Positions 11,985 through 20,228 of a DNA stretch of 64,000 bases are shown piece after piece (the first letter of the stretch is position 1; the number at the start of each line of letters is the position of its first letter). The notes beneath the pieces were generated by a model. The model searched no databases. It saw only the letters and a list, made by a program, of their open reading frames with translations, and was not told the DNA's origin. Made by a program: the position numbers and the translations under genes. Source of the stretch: Sphingomonas sp. KR3-1 (GTDB lineage Bacteria; Pseudomonadota; Alphaproteobacteria; Sphingomonadales; Sphingomonadaceae). The DNA lies in NCBI RefSeq assembly GCF_040049295.1, contig NZ_JBDZDQ010000001.1, forward strand, positions 1,426,001 to 1,490,000, written 5' to 3'.

Positions 11985-13589
11985 CTACTCGGCCAGTGCC
12001 CCGGCGGCGCGGCGGCCGCGGCGGCGACGGCGGCGGCCTTCGGGCGGCGCGTCGGCAGCGGGGGCAGGCTCAGCGCCGGGCGCAGCCGCGGAAGGGGCAT
12101 CGGACCCCTCGCCTTCGCCGGCACCCTTGCGCCCGGTCTGCACCACCACCGGCTTGCCGCCGGCGATCATCGTGCGGACATTGTCGAGCTGCGGATCCTT
12201 GGTGCGCACCATCTCGGCGAGCAGCGCGTCGCGCATGTGGGCGATCCGCGCGGCATGCTCGGGCGCGTCGATCAGATTGACGCGCTGGCCCGGATCGGCC
12301 TGCTTGTCGTAGAAGGAGATCGGGATGCCGAAATGGCATTGCCGCGCGCGCTCGGCGATCCGCGGATCGCTCTCGCCGGCGCGGACCAGCGCCTTGAAGG
12401 TGAGCCCGGTGAGCGAATCCACCGCCAGCTTGCGCTCGCCGTCCGACCAGATCTGGTAGATCAGCGCATAGCGGTGGTCCTGGATCGTGCGCACCGGGAA
12501 GAGCAGCCCGTTCGACACGCCGTTGACATAGGTGACGACGAACTCGGGATCGGCGACCTTCTCGCCCCGCATCCGCGGCAGCCACGACTTGCCGTCGATC
12601 CCCCTGGGCACCGGCATGCCGAGCAGCTCGAGGATGGTCGGCATGATGTCGACGTTGCAGCACAGATTCTCGAAGCGCTGCGGCTTGCCCATGCCGGGAT
12701 AGTGGAGCAGCGCCGGCACGCGCGTGCCATGCTCGTAGCCGGTCGCCTTGGAGAAGGGGAAGGGCATGCCGTGATCGTTGCAGAACAGCACGATCGTGTT
12801 GGCTTCCTCACCGGTCTCCCTGAGCGCCTTGAGGATCTGGCCGATCGCGATGTCGGCGCGCTGGACGCTGTTCCAATATTGCGAGAGCTCGGTGCGGATC
12901 TCGGGCAGGTCCTCGAGGAAGGGCGGCACCTCGACATCGGCCGGGCCGAGCTCGCGCGGAATCTTGAACGGGCCCTGGTTGTTGTTGTCCTTCTTGAGGC
13001 CGCCGGGGCTGCCGTAGAACGGACGGTGCGGATCGTTGACGTTGCAGTTGATGAAGAAGGGCGCGCCCTTCGCCTTGGCGTTGCCGACGGCGCGGTGGAC
13101 CTCGGCGGCGTGCGAGAGGACGTTGCGGTCGCTGCCGCCGATCATGTCGTCCCAGGGGAAGGAGCTGCGCGGCTGCATGTGCTCGAGCTTGTGGCTCGCC
13201 GCGCTGTACCAGCCCGCCTGGGTGAGGATCGAGCAGAGCGAAGGCGTGCCCTCGTACATCGGATCGAAGCCGCCGGGGCCGTTGCGGTGGGGGACTAGGC
13301 CACTCATGAACGCCTCGCGCGAGGGCATGCAGATCGGCGCGGCGCCGCGGCAATTGGCGAAGATATGCGCGCGTTTGGCGAGCGCATCGAGGTTCGGCGT
13401 CAACCCGTGCGTATTGCCCATGTAACCGGGCATCGACACGTCCATGTCGTCGACGGTGATGATCAGCACGTTCATCCGCTTCGCCGAAGCGGGCAGCGCC
13501 GGCTTGGCCGTGCTCGCCTTGGCCGGCATCACAGCGGCGGCAGCGGCGGCCAGGAAGGTGCCGCCCAGGAACTCGCGCTTGCGCATCAT
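11985..13589 (-). CDS. Sulfatase (S1 family), CMPSR active site, Arg-rich tail
   Basis: 534 residues. An N-terminal signal containing RKREFLGGTFLAAAAA may be Tat type. A metal-binding start VLIITVDDMD follows, and the maturation motif is CMPSR at residues 87-91, whose cysteine is converted to formylglycine. Later motifs are FFINCNVNDPHRPFYG, CNDHGMPFPFSKATGYEHGTRVP and DIMPTILELLGMP. It should remove sulfate esters in the periplasm. The ATG at 13589 overlaps the previous stop (ATGA). After the catalytic domain the protein ends in an Ala/Pro linker and a strongly basic tail (RRRRRRGRR near the end), which is unusual and may bind the anionic substrate or cell surface. Confidence 0.92.
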   Translation of the reverse strand: MMRKREFLGGTFLAAAAAAVMPAKASTAKPALPASAKRMNVLIITVDDMDVSMPGYMGNTHGLTPNLDALAKRAHIFANCRGAAPICMPSREAFMSGLVPHRNGPGGFDPMYEGTPSLCSILTQAGWYSAASHKLEHMQPRSSFPWDDMIGGSDRNVLSHAAEVHRAVGNAKAKGAPFFINCNVNDPHRPFYGSPGGLKKDNNNQGPFKIPRELGPADVEVPPFLEDLPEIRTELSQYWNSVQRADIAIGQILKALRETGEEANTIVLFCNDHGMPFPFSKATGYEHGTRVPALLHYPGMGKPQRFENLCCNVDIMPTILELLGMPVPRGIDGKSWLPRMRGEKVADPEFVVTYVNGVSNGLLFPVRTIQDHRYALIYQIWSDGERKLAVDSLTGLTFKALVRAGESDPRIAERARQCHFGIPISFYDKQADPGQRVNLIDAPEHAARIAHMRDALLAEMVRTKDPQLDNVRTMIAGGKPVVVQTGRKGAGEGEGSDAPSAAAPGAEPAPAADAPPEGRRRRRRGRRAAGALAE

Positions 13590-15076
13590 TCGCCATCCTC
13601 TCCAGTGGGTGCGCCGGCGCCGCGCTTGTTCAGCGGCTCCTCCTGCGCATAGGGGAAATGCCCCTTGGTCGCGTCCTTGGGCATCGCGACGTGGTTCAGG
13701 TCCTCGCCCTGGCTGACCATCCACGCCTCGAGCCGGGTCCGCAGCTCCTTCTCGGTCGCGGCATAGGCCGGCCGGCCGGCGAGATTGTCCAGCTCGTACG
13801 GGTCCTTCTGCAGGTCGTAGAGCTCGACCGGCTTGCGGTGCTGGAAATGGTCGACCACCGCCGCCGCCCTGGGATCGGTCTTCGCCGCCGCGAGCCAGGA
13901 CAGCCAATAGGCGTTGTCGCGCTTCTGGGTGTTCTCGCTGATCGCGTTCCTGAACTCGATCTCGGGATGATAGTTGACGATCAGCTTGTACTTGTCGGTG
14001 CGGATCGTGCGCATCGGCGCGATGTTGGTGCCGTCGCCGGTGTGCGTGGCATAGACCGAATCGCGGACGCGCGCCGCCTTGCCGGTGAGCAGCGGCACCA
14101 GGCTCTTGCCGTCGATCCCGGCGGGCGCCGGACCGCCGGCGACTTCTTCCATCGTCGGCAGCAGGTCGACCAGCGAGACCAGCGCATCGCTGCGCTTGCC
14201 CGCCGCGACATGGCCCGGCCACACCGCGAGCAGCGGGGTGGCGATGCCGGCGTCGTAGAGGTTCCACTTGGCGAAGGGGAACTGCGCGCCCTGGTCGGCG
14301 GTGAACAGGAACAGCGTGTTCTTCGGATCGCCATACTTCGCCATCGACCTGCGCACCGCGCCCAGCTCGGTATCGGCCAGCGTCACCTTGGTGAGGTAGC
14401 GGGTGCGCGCCTCGCGTAGCTCGGGCGTGTCGTAGAGATAGGGCGGCACGCTGAGCTTCCTGGCGTCATAGCCCTGATTGTCGGGCCAGGGCACGTGCGA
14501 GGCGAAGCTCGCCACGATCAGCGCGATCGGCTTCGAGCGGTCGCGCGTCGCCAGCAGCCGATCGATCGGGCCGGTCTGCAGCTTGCCGTTCAGCCCCTTG
14601 CCGATCACCGACTCGGGGAAATATTCGAAGGGGAAGTTGGCGCGCTCGCCGAAATCGGTCTTGCCCGCGATCACCACGCGGTAGCCGAGCTTCTGGAGGT
14701 ACATCGGCAGCGTCTCGATGCCGTCATGCACCGCGCTGTGATTGGCGTGCGCGCCGTGGCGGATCGGATAGTCGCCGGTGAGGATCGACGAGCGCGACAC
14801 GGTGCAGGTCGGCGAGGAGGCGAAGGCGCGGTCGAAGCGCATGCCCTCGCGCGCCATCGCATCCATGTTGGGCGTGCGCGCATCGGGGCTGCCATAGGCG
14901 CCGACATCCTCGCGGCTGAGATCGTCGGCGATGAACAGCACGATATCGGGCTGGCGCGCGCCCTTGGCGGGTGCCGACTGGGCCTGCGCCGCGCCGGCCA
15001 TGACCGTGCCCGCGGCCACCAATGCCGTCGCCGCGAGCAGCCGCGCGGCCCCGCCGATCGAACGCATGCGCTTCAT
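13586..15076 (-). CDS. Sulfatase-fold protein with atypical CTVSR motif
   Basis: 496 residues with a signal peptide ending AGAAQAQ. The sulfatase fold is clear: DIVLFIADDLSREDVGAYG, ILTGDYPIRHG, a GKTDFGE segment, FTADQGAQFPFAKWNLYDAGIATP and DLLPTMEEV. It resembles the heparan N-sulfatase (sulfamidase) branch. At the active site the sequence is CTVSR (residues 91-95), not C-x-(P/A)-S-R. The cysteine and arginine are kept but the Pro/Ala recognised by the maturation enzyme is valine. It may be matured poorly, matured differently, or have another role. It overlaps the next sulfatase by four bases and follows the GH2 gene by 60. Confidence 0.9.
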   Translation of the reverse strand: MKRMRSIGGAARLLAATALVAAGTVMAGAAQAQSAPAKGARQPDIVLFIADDLSREDVGAYGSPDARTPNMDAMAREGMRFDRAFASSPTCTVSRSSILTGDYPIRHGAHANHSAVHDGIETLPMYLQKLGYRVVIAGKTDFGERANFPFEYFPESVIGKGLNGKLQTGPIDRLLATRDRSKPIALIVASFASHVPWPDNQGYDARKLSVPPYLYDTPELREARTRYLTKVTLADTELGAVRRSMAKYGDPKNTLFLFTADQGAQFPFAKWNLYDAGIATPLLAVWPGHVAAGKRSDALVSLVDLLPTMEEVAGGPAPAGIDGKSLVPLLTGKAARVRDSVYATHTGDGTNIAPMRTIRTDKYKLIVNYHPEIEFRNAISENTQKRDNAYWLSWLAAAKTDPRAAAVVDHFQHRKPVELYDLQKDPYELDNLAGRPAYAATEKELRTRLEAWMVSQGEDLNHVAMPKDATKGHFPYAQEEPLNKRGAGAPTGEDGE

Positions 15077-15136
15077 CCCTCTACTCCCTAAGTTACTGTT
15101 TTCATTGTCGAGGCCTGCGCTAGCCCGAACTTGTCG

Positions 15137-17113
15137 CTAATCTTTGTCAAACAGCGGGGCGTGGATCTTTTTGAAGGTTTCCGCCGGCAATTTGCTGACC
15201 TCGCGGTCATAGGTGAGCAGCCCGTTGATCTCGCCCTCGACATCGGTGGTCTGGGTGTAGACCGCCGCGCTCAGCCCGACCGCCTTGGCCTGGCGGATCA
15301 CCTCGGCATATTTGCGCCGATAGCGCGCCTCGTAGTCGGCGGCGTCCTTGGCGCCCTGGTATCCCCAGCTGCGCTTGTCGCCGCCGAACCAGAGATGCCC
15401 CTCGACCGGCAGGCCGATGCCGCCGAACTCGCCGATCACGATCGCGCGCTTGCCATTGGCGGCCGGCACGCGCGGCACGTCTTCATAGGTGTGGATGTCG
15501 AACAGGTCCGAGCCGGCATCGCCGGTATCCATCCAGCCGCTTACCTTGTTGACCACGCGGCTGGGATCGAGATCCTTGACCATCTTCGCCAGCCGGGTCG
15601 AGGCGTACTGCCCCCAGCCCTCGTTGTTGACCACCCAGGTGACGATCGCGGGGTGGTTGCGCAGCTCGGCGATCATCCGGGTGAGCTCATATTCGAACTC
15701 GTTGGTGACATCCTGCGGCATCGTCGCTTCCTGCTGCGACTTCTCGCGCAGGAACTGGTCGTGGAGATCGTCCTCCTCGCCCGAGGGCATGTCCTGCCAG
15801 ATCAGGATGCCCTGGCGATCCGCCTCGTAATAATATCGGGCGGGCTCGACCTTGATGTGCTTGCGCAGCATGTTGAAGCCGGCGCTCTTGAGATAGCCGA
15901 TCTCCCAGCGGATCGCCTCTTCGGACGGCGGCGTCAGCAGCCCGTCAGGCCACCAGCCCTGGTCGAGCGTGCCGTTCTGGAAGAGCGGCTTGTTGTTGAG
16001 CAGCATCTGCGGCTGGCCGGCGATCCGGCCAGGGCCGATCGAGCTCTTGCGCATCGCGAAATAGCTGTCGACCGTGTCGCTCGCCGGGCCGGCCACCGCG
16101 GCGGCCGCATAGCGCGCGCTTTCCGCCGGGGTCTGCAGCTCCTGCCAGCGCTCGCGCTTCGCTCCCTGCTGGCCTTCGGGCGCCTTGTACGGGTTCGCCA
16201 CCTTCACCAGCTCGACCTTGAGATCGTAGAGGAAGGGATCGTCGGGCGACCAGAGATGCGCGTTCGGGATCGCAAGCGCCGCCGGGCGATTGGCGCGGGC
16301 GATGGTGGTCGCCACCGCCTTGCCCTTGCTCGACGCGGTGATCCGCACGGCATCGTCGTCGCCGGCGCTGTGGTTGAGCGCGACGGCGACGGCGAGCACG
16401 CCCTTGTCGATATCGGGCGTGATCTTCATGTCCTGGATGCGCAGCCGCGGCACCGGCTCGAGCCACACCGTCTGCCAGATGCCGCTGACCGGCGTGTACC
16501 AGATCGACTTGGGATCGAGCTGCTGCTTGCCGCGCGGCTGCATGCCGGTCGAGGTCGGGTCGAGCACCTGGACCTCGACGCTGTTGGCGCCGGGCTTCAG
16601 ATAGTCGGTGACGTCGAATTCGAAGGCGTCCGAGCCGCCGCGGTGCGAGCCGACCAGGCTGCCGTTGACGAAGACATGCGATTCATAATCGACCGCGCCG
16701 AAATGGAGCAGCACGTCCTGTCCCCGCCAATCGGTGGGCAGCGTGAAGCTGCGGCGGTACCAGATCCGGTCCTCGGGCCCGACATGGCGCGCCACGCCCG
16801 ACAGCTTGGCCTCGACCGCGAAGGGGACGAGGATCTTGCCGTCCATCGCATCGGGGCGCGGATCGGCCTTGGGCCGGATCGCATAGTCCCATTGGCCGTT
16901 GAGATTGAGCCATTTGCCGCGCTGCATCTGCGGGCGCGGATAGCTGCGCCAGGCATTGTCGGGCGTCACACCCCTGCCCCAGCGCGTCATCAGGTCGCTG
17001 GTATAGACATGGCCGGGGGCCGGCGGCGTGGCCGGCGCGCGCTGGGCCAGGCCCGGCTCGGCGGCAACCAGGGCGATCAGCGCCGCGGCGCATCCGAGCA
17101 GGGTCCTGTTCAA
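15137..17113 (-). CDS. Glycoside hydrolase family 2 enzyme
   Basis: 658 residues with a signal peptide (MNRTLLGCAAALIALVAAEPGLAQ). The GH2 plan is complete: sugar-binding jelly-roll (WYRRSFTLP, LLHFGAVDYESHVFVNG), immunoglobulin-like domain (HLWSPDDPFLYDL) and TIM barrel. Probable acid/base is E498 in VTWVVNNEGWGQ; probable nucleophile is E562 in VIGEFGG. GH2 covers beta-galactosidase, beta-mannosidase, beta-glucuronidase and others, and the specificity is not readable. The start is a TTG at 17113 with GGAG seven bases upstream. A frame running further upstream would enter the receptor gene. A close paralogue lies at 31825-33795. It is the second gene of the receptor operon, 47 bases after it. 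Confidence 0.92.
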   Translation of the reverse strand: MNRTLLGCAAALIALVAAEPGLAQRAPATPPAPGHVYTSDLMTRWGRGVTPDNAWRSYPRPQMQRGKWLNLNGQWDYAIRPKADPRPDAMDGKILVPFAVEAKLSGVARHVGPEDRIWYRRSFTLPTDWRGQDVLLHFGAVDYESHVFVNGSLVGSHRGGSDAFEFDVTDYLKPGANSVEVQVLDPTSTGMQPRGKQQLDPKSIWYTPVSGIWQTVWLEPVPRLRIQDMKITPDIDKGVLAVAVALNHSAGDDDAVRITASSKGKAVATTIARANRPAALAIPNAHLWSPDDPFLYDLKVELVKVANPYKAPEGQQGAKRERWQELQTPAESARYAAAAVAGPASDTVDSYFAMRKSSIGPGRIAGQPQMLLNNKPLFQNGTLDQGWWPDGLLTPPSEEAIRWEIGYLKSAGFNMLRKHIKVEPARYYYEADRQGILIWQDMPSGEEDDLHDQFLREKSQQEATMPQDVTNEFEYELTRMIAELRNHPAIVTWVVNNEGWGQYASTRLAKMVKDLDPSRVVNKVSGWMDTGDAGSDLFDIHTYEDVPRVPAANGKRAIVIGEFGGIGLPVEGHLWFGGDKRSWGYQGAKDAADYEARYRRKYAEVIRQAKAVGLSAAVYTQTTDVEGEINGLLTYDREVSKLPAETFKKIHAPLFDKD

Positions 17114-17160
17114 CGCTTCACTCCATCCTCGGGCGAGCCGCCGGCCCGCCTTTTCCTTGG

Positions 17161-19854
17161 TCAGAACTGGGCCCGCACGCCGAGCGTGAACTGGCGGCCC
17201 GAATAGATCACGTTGCGCGGGATGCCATAGGCGTCCGGGAAGCGCGCATCGACCTGGGTCGAGTAGATATGCGTCTTGGTGAGGTTGCGGATCGAGCCGA
17301 TCAGGCGCAGCCCGCGCTGCAGCGTGATGCTCGTCGTCGCATCGAGCGTGCCGCCCGGACGGCTCTGATAACCGTTCGAATTCTCGCGCATGTAGGGCGA
17401 GTAATAGCGATAGGCGAAACGCAGATCGAAGCCGCGGCTCGAATAATAGAGCTGGCCGTTGATCGTTTCCTTGGTGAAGTTGTTCGGCGTCAGGTAGATC
17501 CGACCGCCATTGGTGGTCTGATAGTCCTGCGTCGCATCGGTCCAGTTGTGCGAATAGTCGAACCGCACGCCGAGGTTGCGCAGCACGCCGGGCAGGAAGT
17601 CGAAATCGCGGCGTGCGATCACCTCGACGCCGTAGAAGTGGCGCACCGTCGGGTCGTTGACGCTGGTGGTGAAGGTCACCGGGATCGTCGAGCCGTCGGG
17701 CAGTTGCAGATCGCCGTCGAGCGAGCCGTCGGTGATGAAGTTGTCGACCTGCTTGTAGAAGCCCTGAACCGCGAACGACGTCGCCTTGTTCGGGTACCAT
17801 TCGACGCTGAGATCGACGTTCTTCGACGTGTAGGGCTTGAGATCGGGATTGCCGCGCGTAACGGTGCTGCCGGCAGTGACCTTGGTGAAGTCGATCGCCG
17901 AGCCGATGCGCACCGCCGAGAAGATCGGGCGCGACACGGTCTTGCTCAGCGAGAAGCGGCCGATCAGCGTGCGGGTGAACGCATAGCGCAGGTTGAGCGA
18001 GGGCAGCCAGAAATCATAGCTGTGCGCGACCTGCTCGGGGACCGGCGTCGCCGTGGCGTTGACCAGCGCGAAGCCGTCCACCGTCACATCGGTCTTGAAC
18101 CAGCGCACGCCGATATTGCCCTTGAGCGGGCCGGCATCGATGTTCGCCTGATAATAGGCCGCATAGGTGTCCTCGGTGACGGTGGAGTCGCCGCGGACGT
18201 CGTTCACCGGCATCGAATTATATGCCGCCACCGCGCTGTTTTCGAAGGCGCGCAGCTTGTTGAGGTCGAAGATCGGCACCGTGCCCGCGCTCGCGCCGCC
18301 GAGCCACTGCGCCGCATCCGACAGCGGCCGGGGCCGGCTGATCAGATAGCTCGCGTCGAGCGCCGGATTGGTGGCGAGGCCGCCGAAGGTATAGGCGTTG
18401 CCGTCCGGCTGGTTGTCCTTGACGCGGTTGTCCGCGCGGACGCCGAACTCCATCGAGCCGATGAAGCCGAGCGGGCGATCATATTTGAAGTCGAGGCGCC
18501 CGGCCTTGGCGGTGTCGGTCAGGTACGGATTGTTCTCGTCGATCTCGGTCAGCATGTAGTCGCTGGGCGACTGGGCGCCGAAATCGAAGATGACGTTGTG
18601 CGGATCGGTGGTGTCGTATCCGAACGGCCGGATCTGGGTCGCGGCGGTCGGCTTGGGATAGTTGGTCGGCCGCGTCTTGATGATCGCGCTGGCATTGTGG
18701 CCGCTCACCTTGGCCCGTGCCCAGGAAAGATCGAGCACGGCCTGGAGCGGGCCGCCATTGTCCCATTTCAGGTTGAAGCCGCCCTGGATCTGCTGGCTCC
18801 GCTGCTCCGAGATGTTGACCGTTTCCTGGTAGAGCGTGGTGTAGCCCACATATTTGCGGACCAGGCTGTCCTGCGAGACGACGCTGGTCGGCGGGGTGGC
18901 GACCGTGTCGTTGGTCGTCGCGATGAAGTTGATCGGCGAGCTCTGGCCGCCATTCGAGATATAATAGCCGTCGAGCGTCGCGGTGAGCGATGAGGCCGGG
19001 CGCCACTGCACCGTGGCGATCACCGAATCGCGCACCTGCGTGCCCGAGCCCATGTTGATGCCGGCATTGCCCGCGACGATGTCGAGCTGCTTGTCGCCAT
19101 CGGCGTCGAGCCCGGTGCGGGTGCGCGGGTTGACCAGCTGGGTCGAGGGCGCGGCATTGGTCTGGCGGACATGCGCATAGCTGACCGCGACGCCGAAATT
19201 GTCGGCGAGGTGGCCGACATAGCTCGCCTCGGTCCGGTAGCCCCAGGGCTTGAAGCCATAGACGTCCTTGAGCGCACGGGCGACGTCGTCGGTCATCCCG
19301 CGGGCGACCAAGGTGAAGCCGCTGCGGCGCGTCTCGAGCGGGTGGATCGATTCGAGGCCGATCGTGCCGCCCAGGCCGCCTTCGATCGTGCCGGCGTCCG
19401 AGGTCTTCTGGACATAGGCGCGCGCGACGCCCTCGGTCGGCAGGTCGCCCAGGTCGAGACGGCGGCTGTCGAGCCGGGTCGAGGGCAGGATGCGGCCGTT
19501 ATAGGTGGTGTTGGCGAGATCGGGGCCGAGGCCGCGGACCGAGACTTCGCTGAAGCCGTTCTCGTCGTCGTTCGCGGTCAGGCCGGGGATGCGGACGAGC
19601 GAGTCGGCGATCGATTCATCGGGTAGCGCGCCGATATCGTCGGCGCTGATGCCGTCGACCAGCACATCGGAATCGCGCTTGAACTTCTCGGCATTCTCGA
19701 GCGAGCCGCGGGTGCCGGTGACGATGATATTCTCGTCGCGCCTGGTGTCCGGCTCGGACTGCCCCGCTGCGTCCTGCGCATGGGCGGAATGCGCCGCGAG
19801 CGCCAGCGACGAGGCGGCAAGCAACGCGCTCGCACGGATAAATGCTTTCGCCAT
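17161..19854 (-). CDS. TonB-dependent receptor
   Basis: 897 residues with a signal peptide (MAKAFIRASALLAASSLALAAHSAHAQ). A short pre-plug segment DENIIVTGTRGSL follows, then the plug domain (IGALPDESIADSLVRIPGL, FSEVSVRGLGPDLANTTYNGR). A 22-strand barrel ends in FTLGVRAQF. The plug motif PDESIADSLVRIPG and its length mark the class used by sphingomonads and xanthomonads for carbohydrate import rather than siderophores. There is no SusD gene, as is normal outside Bacteroidetes. It is the promoter-proximal gene of a five-gene operon (receptor, GH2, two sulfatases, unknown) and the likely entry route for the glycan. Confidence 0.95.
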   Translation of the reverse strand: MAKAFIRASALLAASSLALAAHSAHAQDAAGQSEPDTRRDENIIVTGTRGSLENAEKFKRDSDVLVDGISADDIGALPDESIADSLVRIPGLTANDDENGFSEVSVRGLGPDLANTTYNGRILPSTRLDSRRLDLGDLPTEGVARAYVQKTSDAGTIEGGLGGTIGLESIHPLETRRSGFTLVARGMTDDVARALKDVYGFKPWGYRTEASYVGHLADNFGVAVSYAHVRQTNAAPSTQLVNPRTRTGLDADGDKQLDIVAGNAGINMGSGTQVRDSVIATVQWRPASSLTATLDGYYISNGGQSSPINFIATTNDTVATPPTSVVSQDSLVRKYVGYTTLYQETVNISEQRSQQIQGGFNLKWDNGGPLQAVLDLSWARAKVSGHNASAIIKTRPTNYPKPTAATQIRPFGYDTTDPHNVIFDFGAQSPSDYMLTEIDENNPYLTDTAKAGRLDFKYDRPLGFIGSMEFGVRADNRVKDNQPDGNAYTFGGLATNPALDASYLISRPRPLSDAAQWLGGASAGTVPIFDLNKLRAFENSAVAAYNSMPVNDVRGDSTVTEDTYAAYYQANIDAGPLKGNIGVRWFKTDVTVDGFALVNATATPVPEQVAHSYDFWLPSLNLRYAFTRTLIGRFSLSKTVSRPIFSAVRIGSAIDFTKVTAGSTVTRGNPDLKPYTSKNVDLSVEWYPNKATSFAVQGFYKQVDNFITDGSLDGDLQLPDGSTIPVTFTTSVNDPTVRHFYGVEVIARRDFDFLPGVLRNLGVRFDYSHNWTDATQDYQTTNGGRIYLTPNNFTKETINGQLYYSSRGFDLRFAYRYYSPYMRENSNGYQSRPGGTLDATTSITLQRGLRLIGSIRNLTKTHIYSTQVDARFPDAYGIPRNVIYSGRQFTLGVRAQF

Positions 19855-19920
19855 TCTCTCTCCCCTTTGGCCATTTTTCAGTGGCTTGCGCGACTGTCCG
19901 CCCCCGAGCGGCATGGCCTA

Positions 19921-19979
19921 CTTATTAAATAAGTTTGTATTATTTAATGAGGTTTATAAGATAAATCCGAGGGTGTCAA
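19921..19979 (-). promoter_or_regulatory. Promoter/operator of the receptor operon
   Basis: On the minus strand a TTGACA (-35, bases 19974-19979) is followed by CCCTCGGATTTATCTTATAAA. This gives TATAAA at 15 bases or TAAACC at 17 as the -10. Downstream is AT-rich DNA with a perfect 13-base palindrome CTTATTAAATAAG (19921-19933) that could be an operator. The block GATTTATCTTATAAA recurs exactly at the promoter of the second sulfatase operon (37199-37225). Bases 19980-20228 to the right hold only the upstream region of the ROK regulator, where I see no distinct site. Confidence 0.6.
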
Positions 19980-20228
19980 CGACGGCGGGACGCCGGCGCA
20001 ACCAGGATCAAAAACCTCTTTGAATCAGCCACATATCTACATTTCCGCCCCCGAATCAGCCGAGTCCAGGCCGACACCTCGGGCGCGCGATATGGCCGGA
20101 TCGCGCCGAAGTGGCTGGTCATGGACTGGCGCCGATCGGGCGGATTGGGTAGGCAATCCTGGTTTCTGCCCTGCAACAACAACTTGCGGCGCGCGCCTGC
20201 GCGCCCGCGCCGAGGTGAACCCAACCGC

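Noticed and set aside
17114-17800. N-terminal extension of the GH2 protein into the receptor gene
   Set aside because: The frame stays open by composition only. A signal peptide and ribosome site at the TTG 17113 define the real start, and the extension overlaps the barrel-coding part of the TonB receptor.
20121-20228. Extended start of the ROK regulator at 20121
   Set aside because: The extension (Trp/Arg/Ser-rich) has no similarity to the winged-helix start of the family; the ATG at 20229 gives a normal N-terminus.
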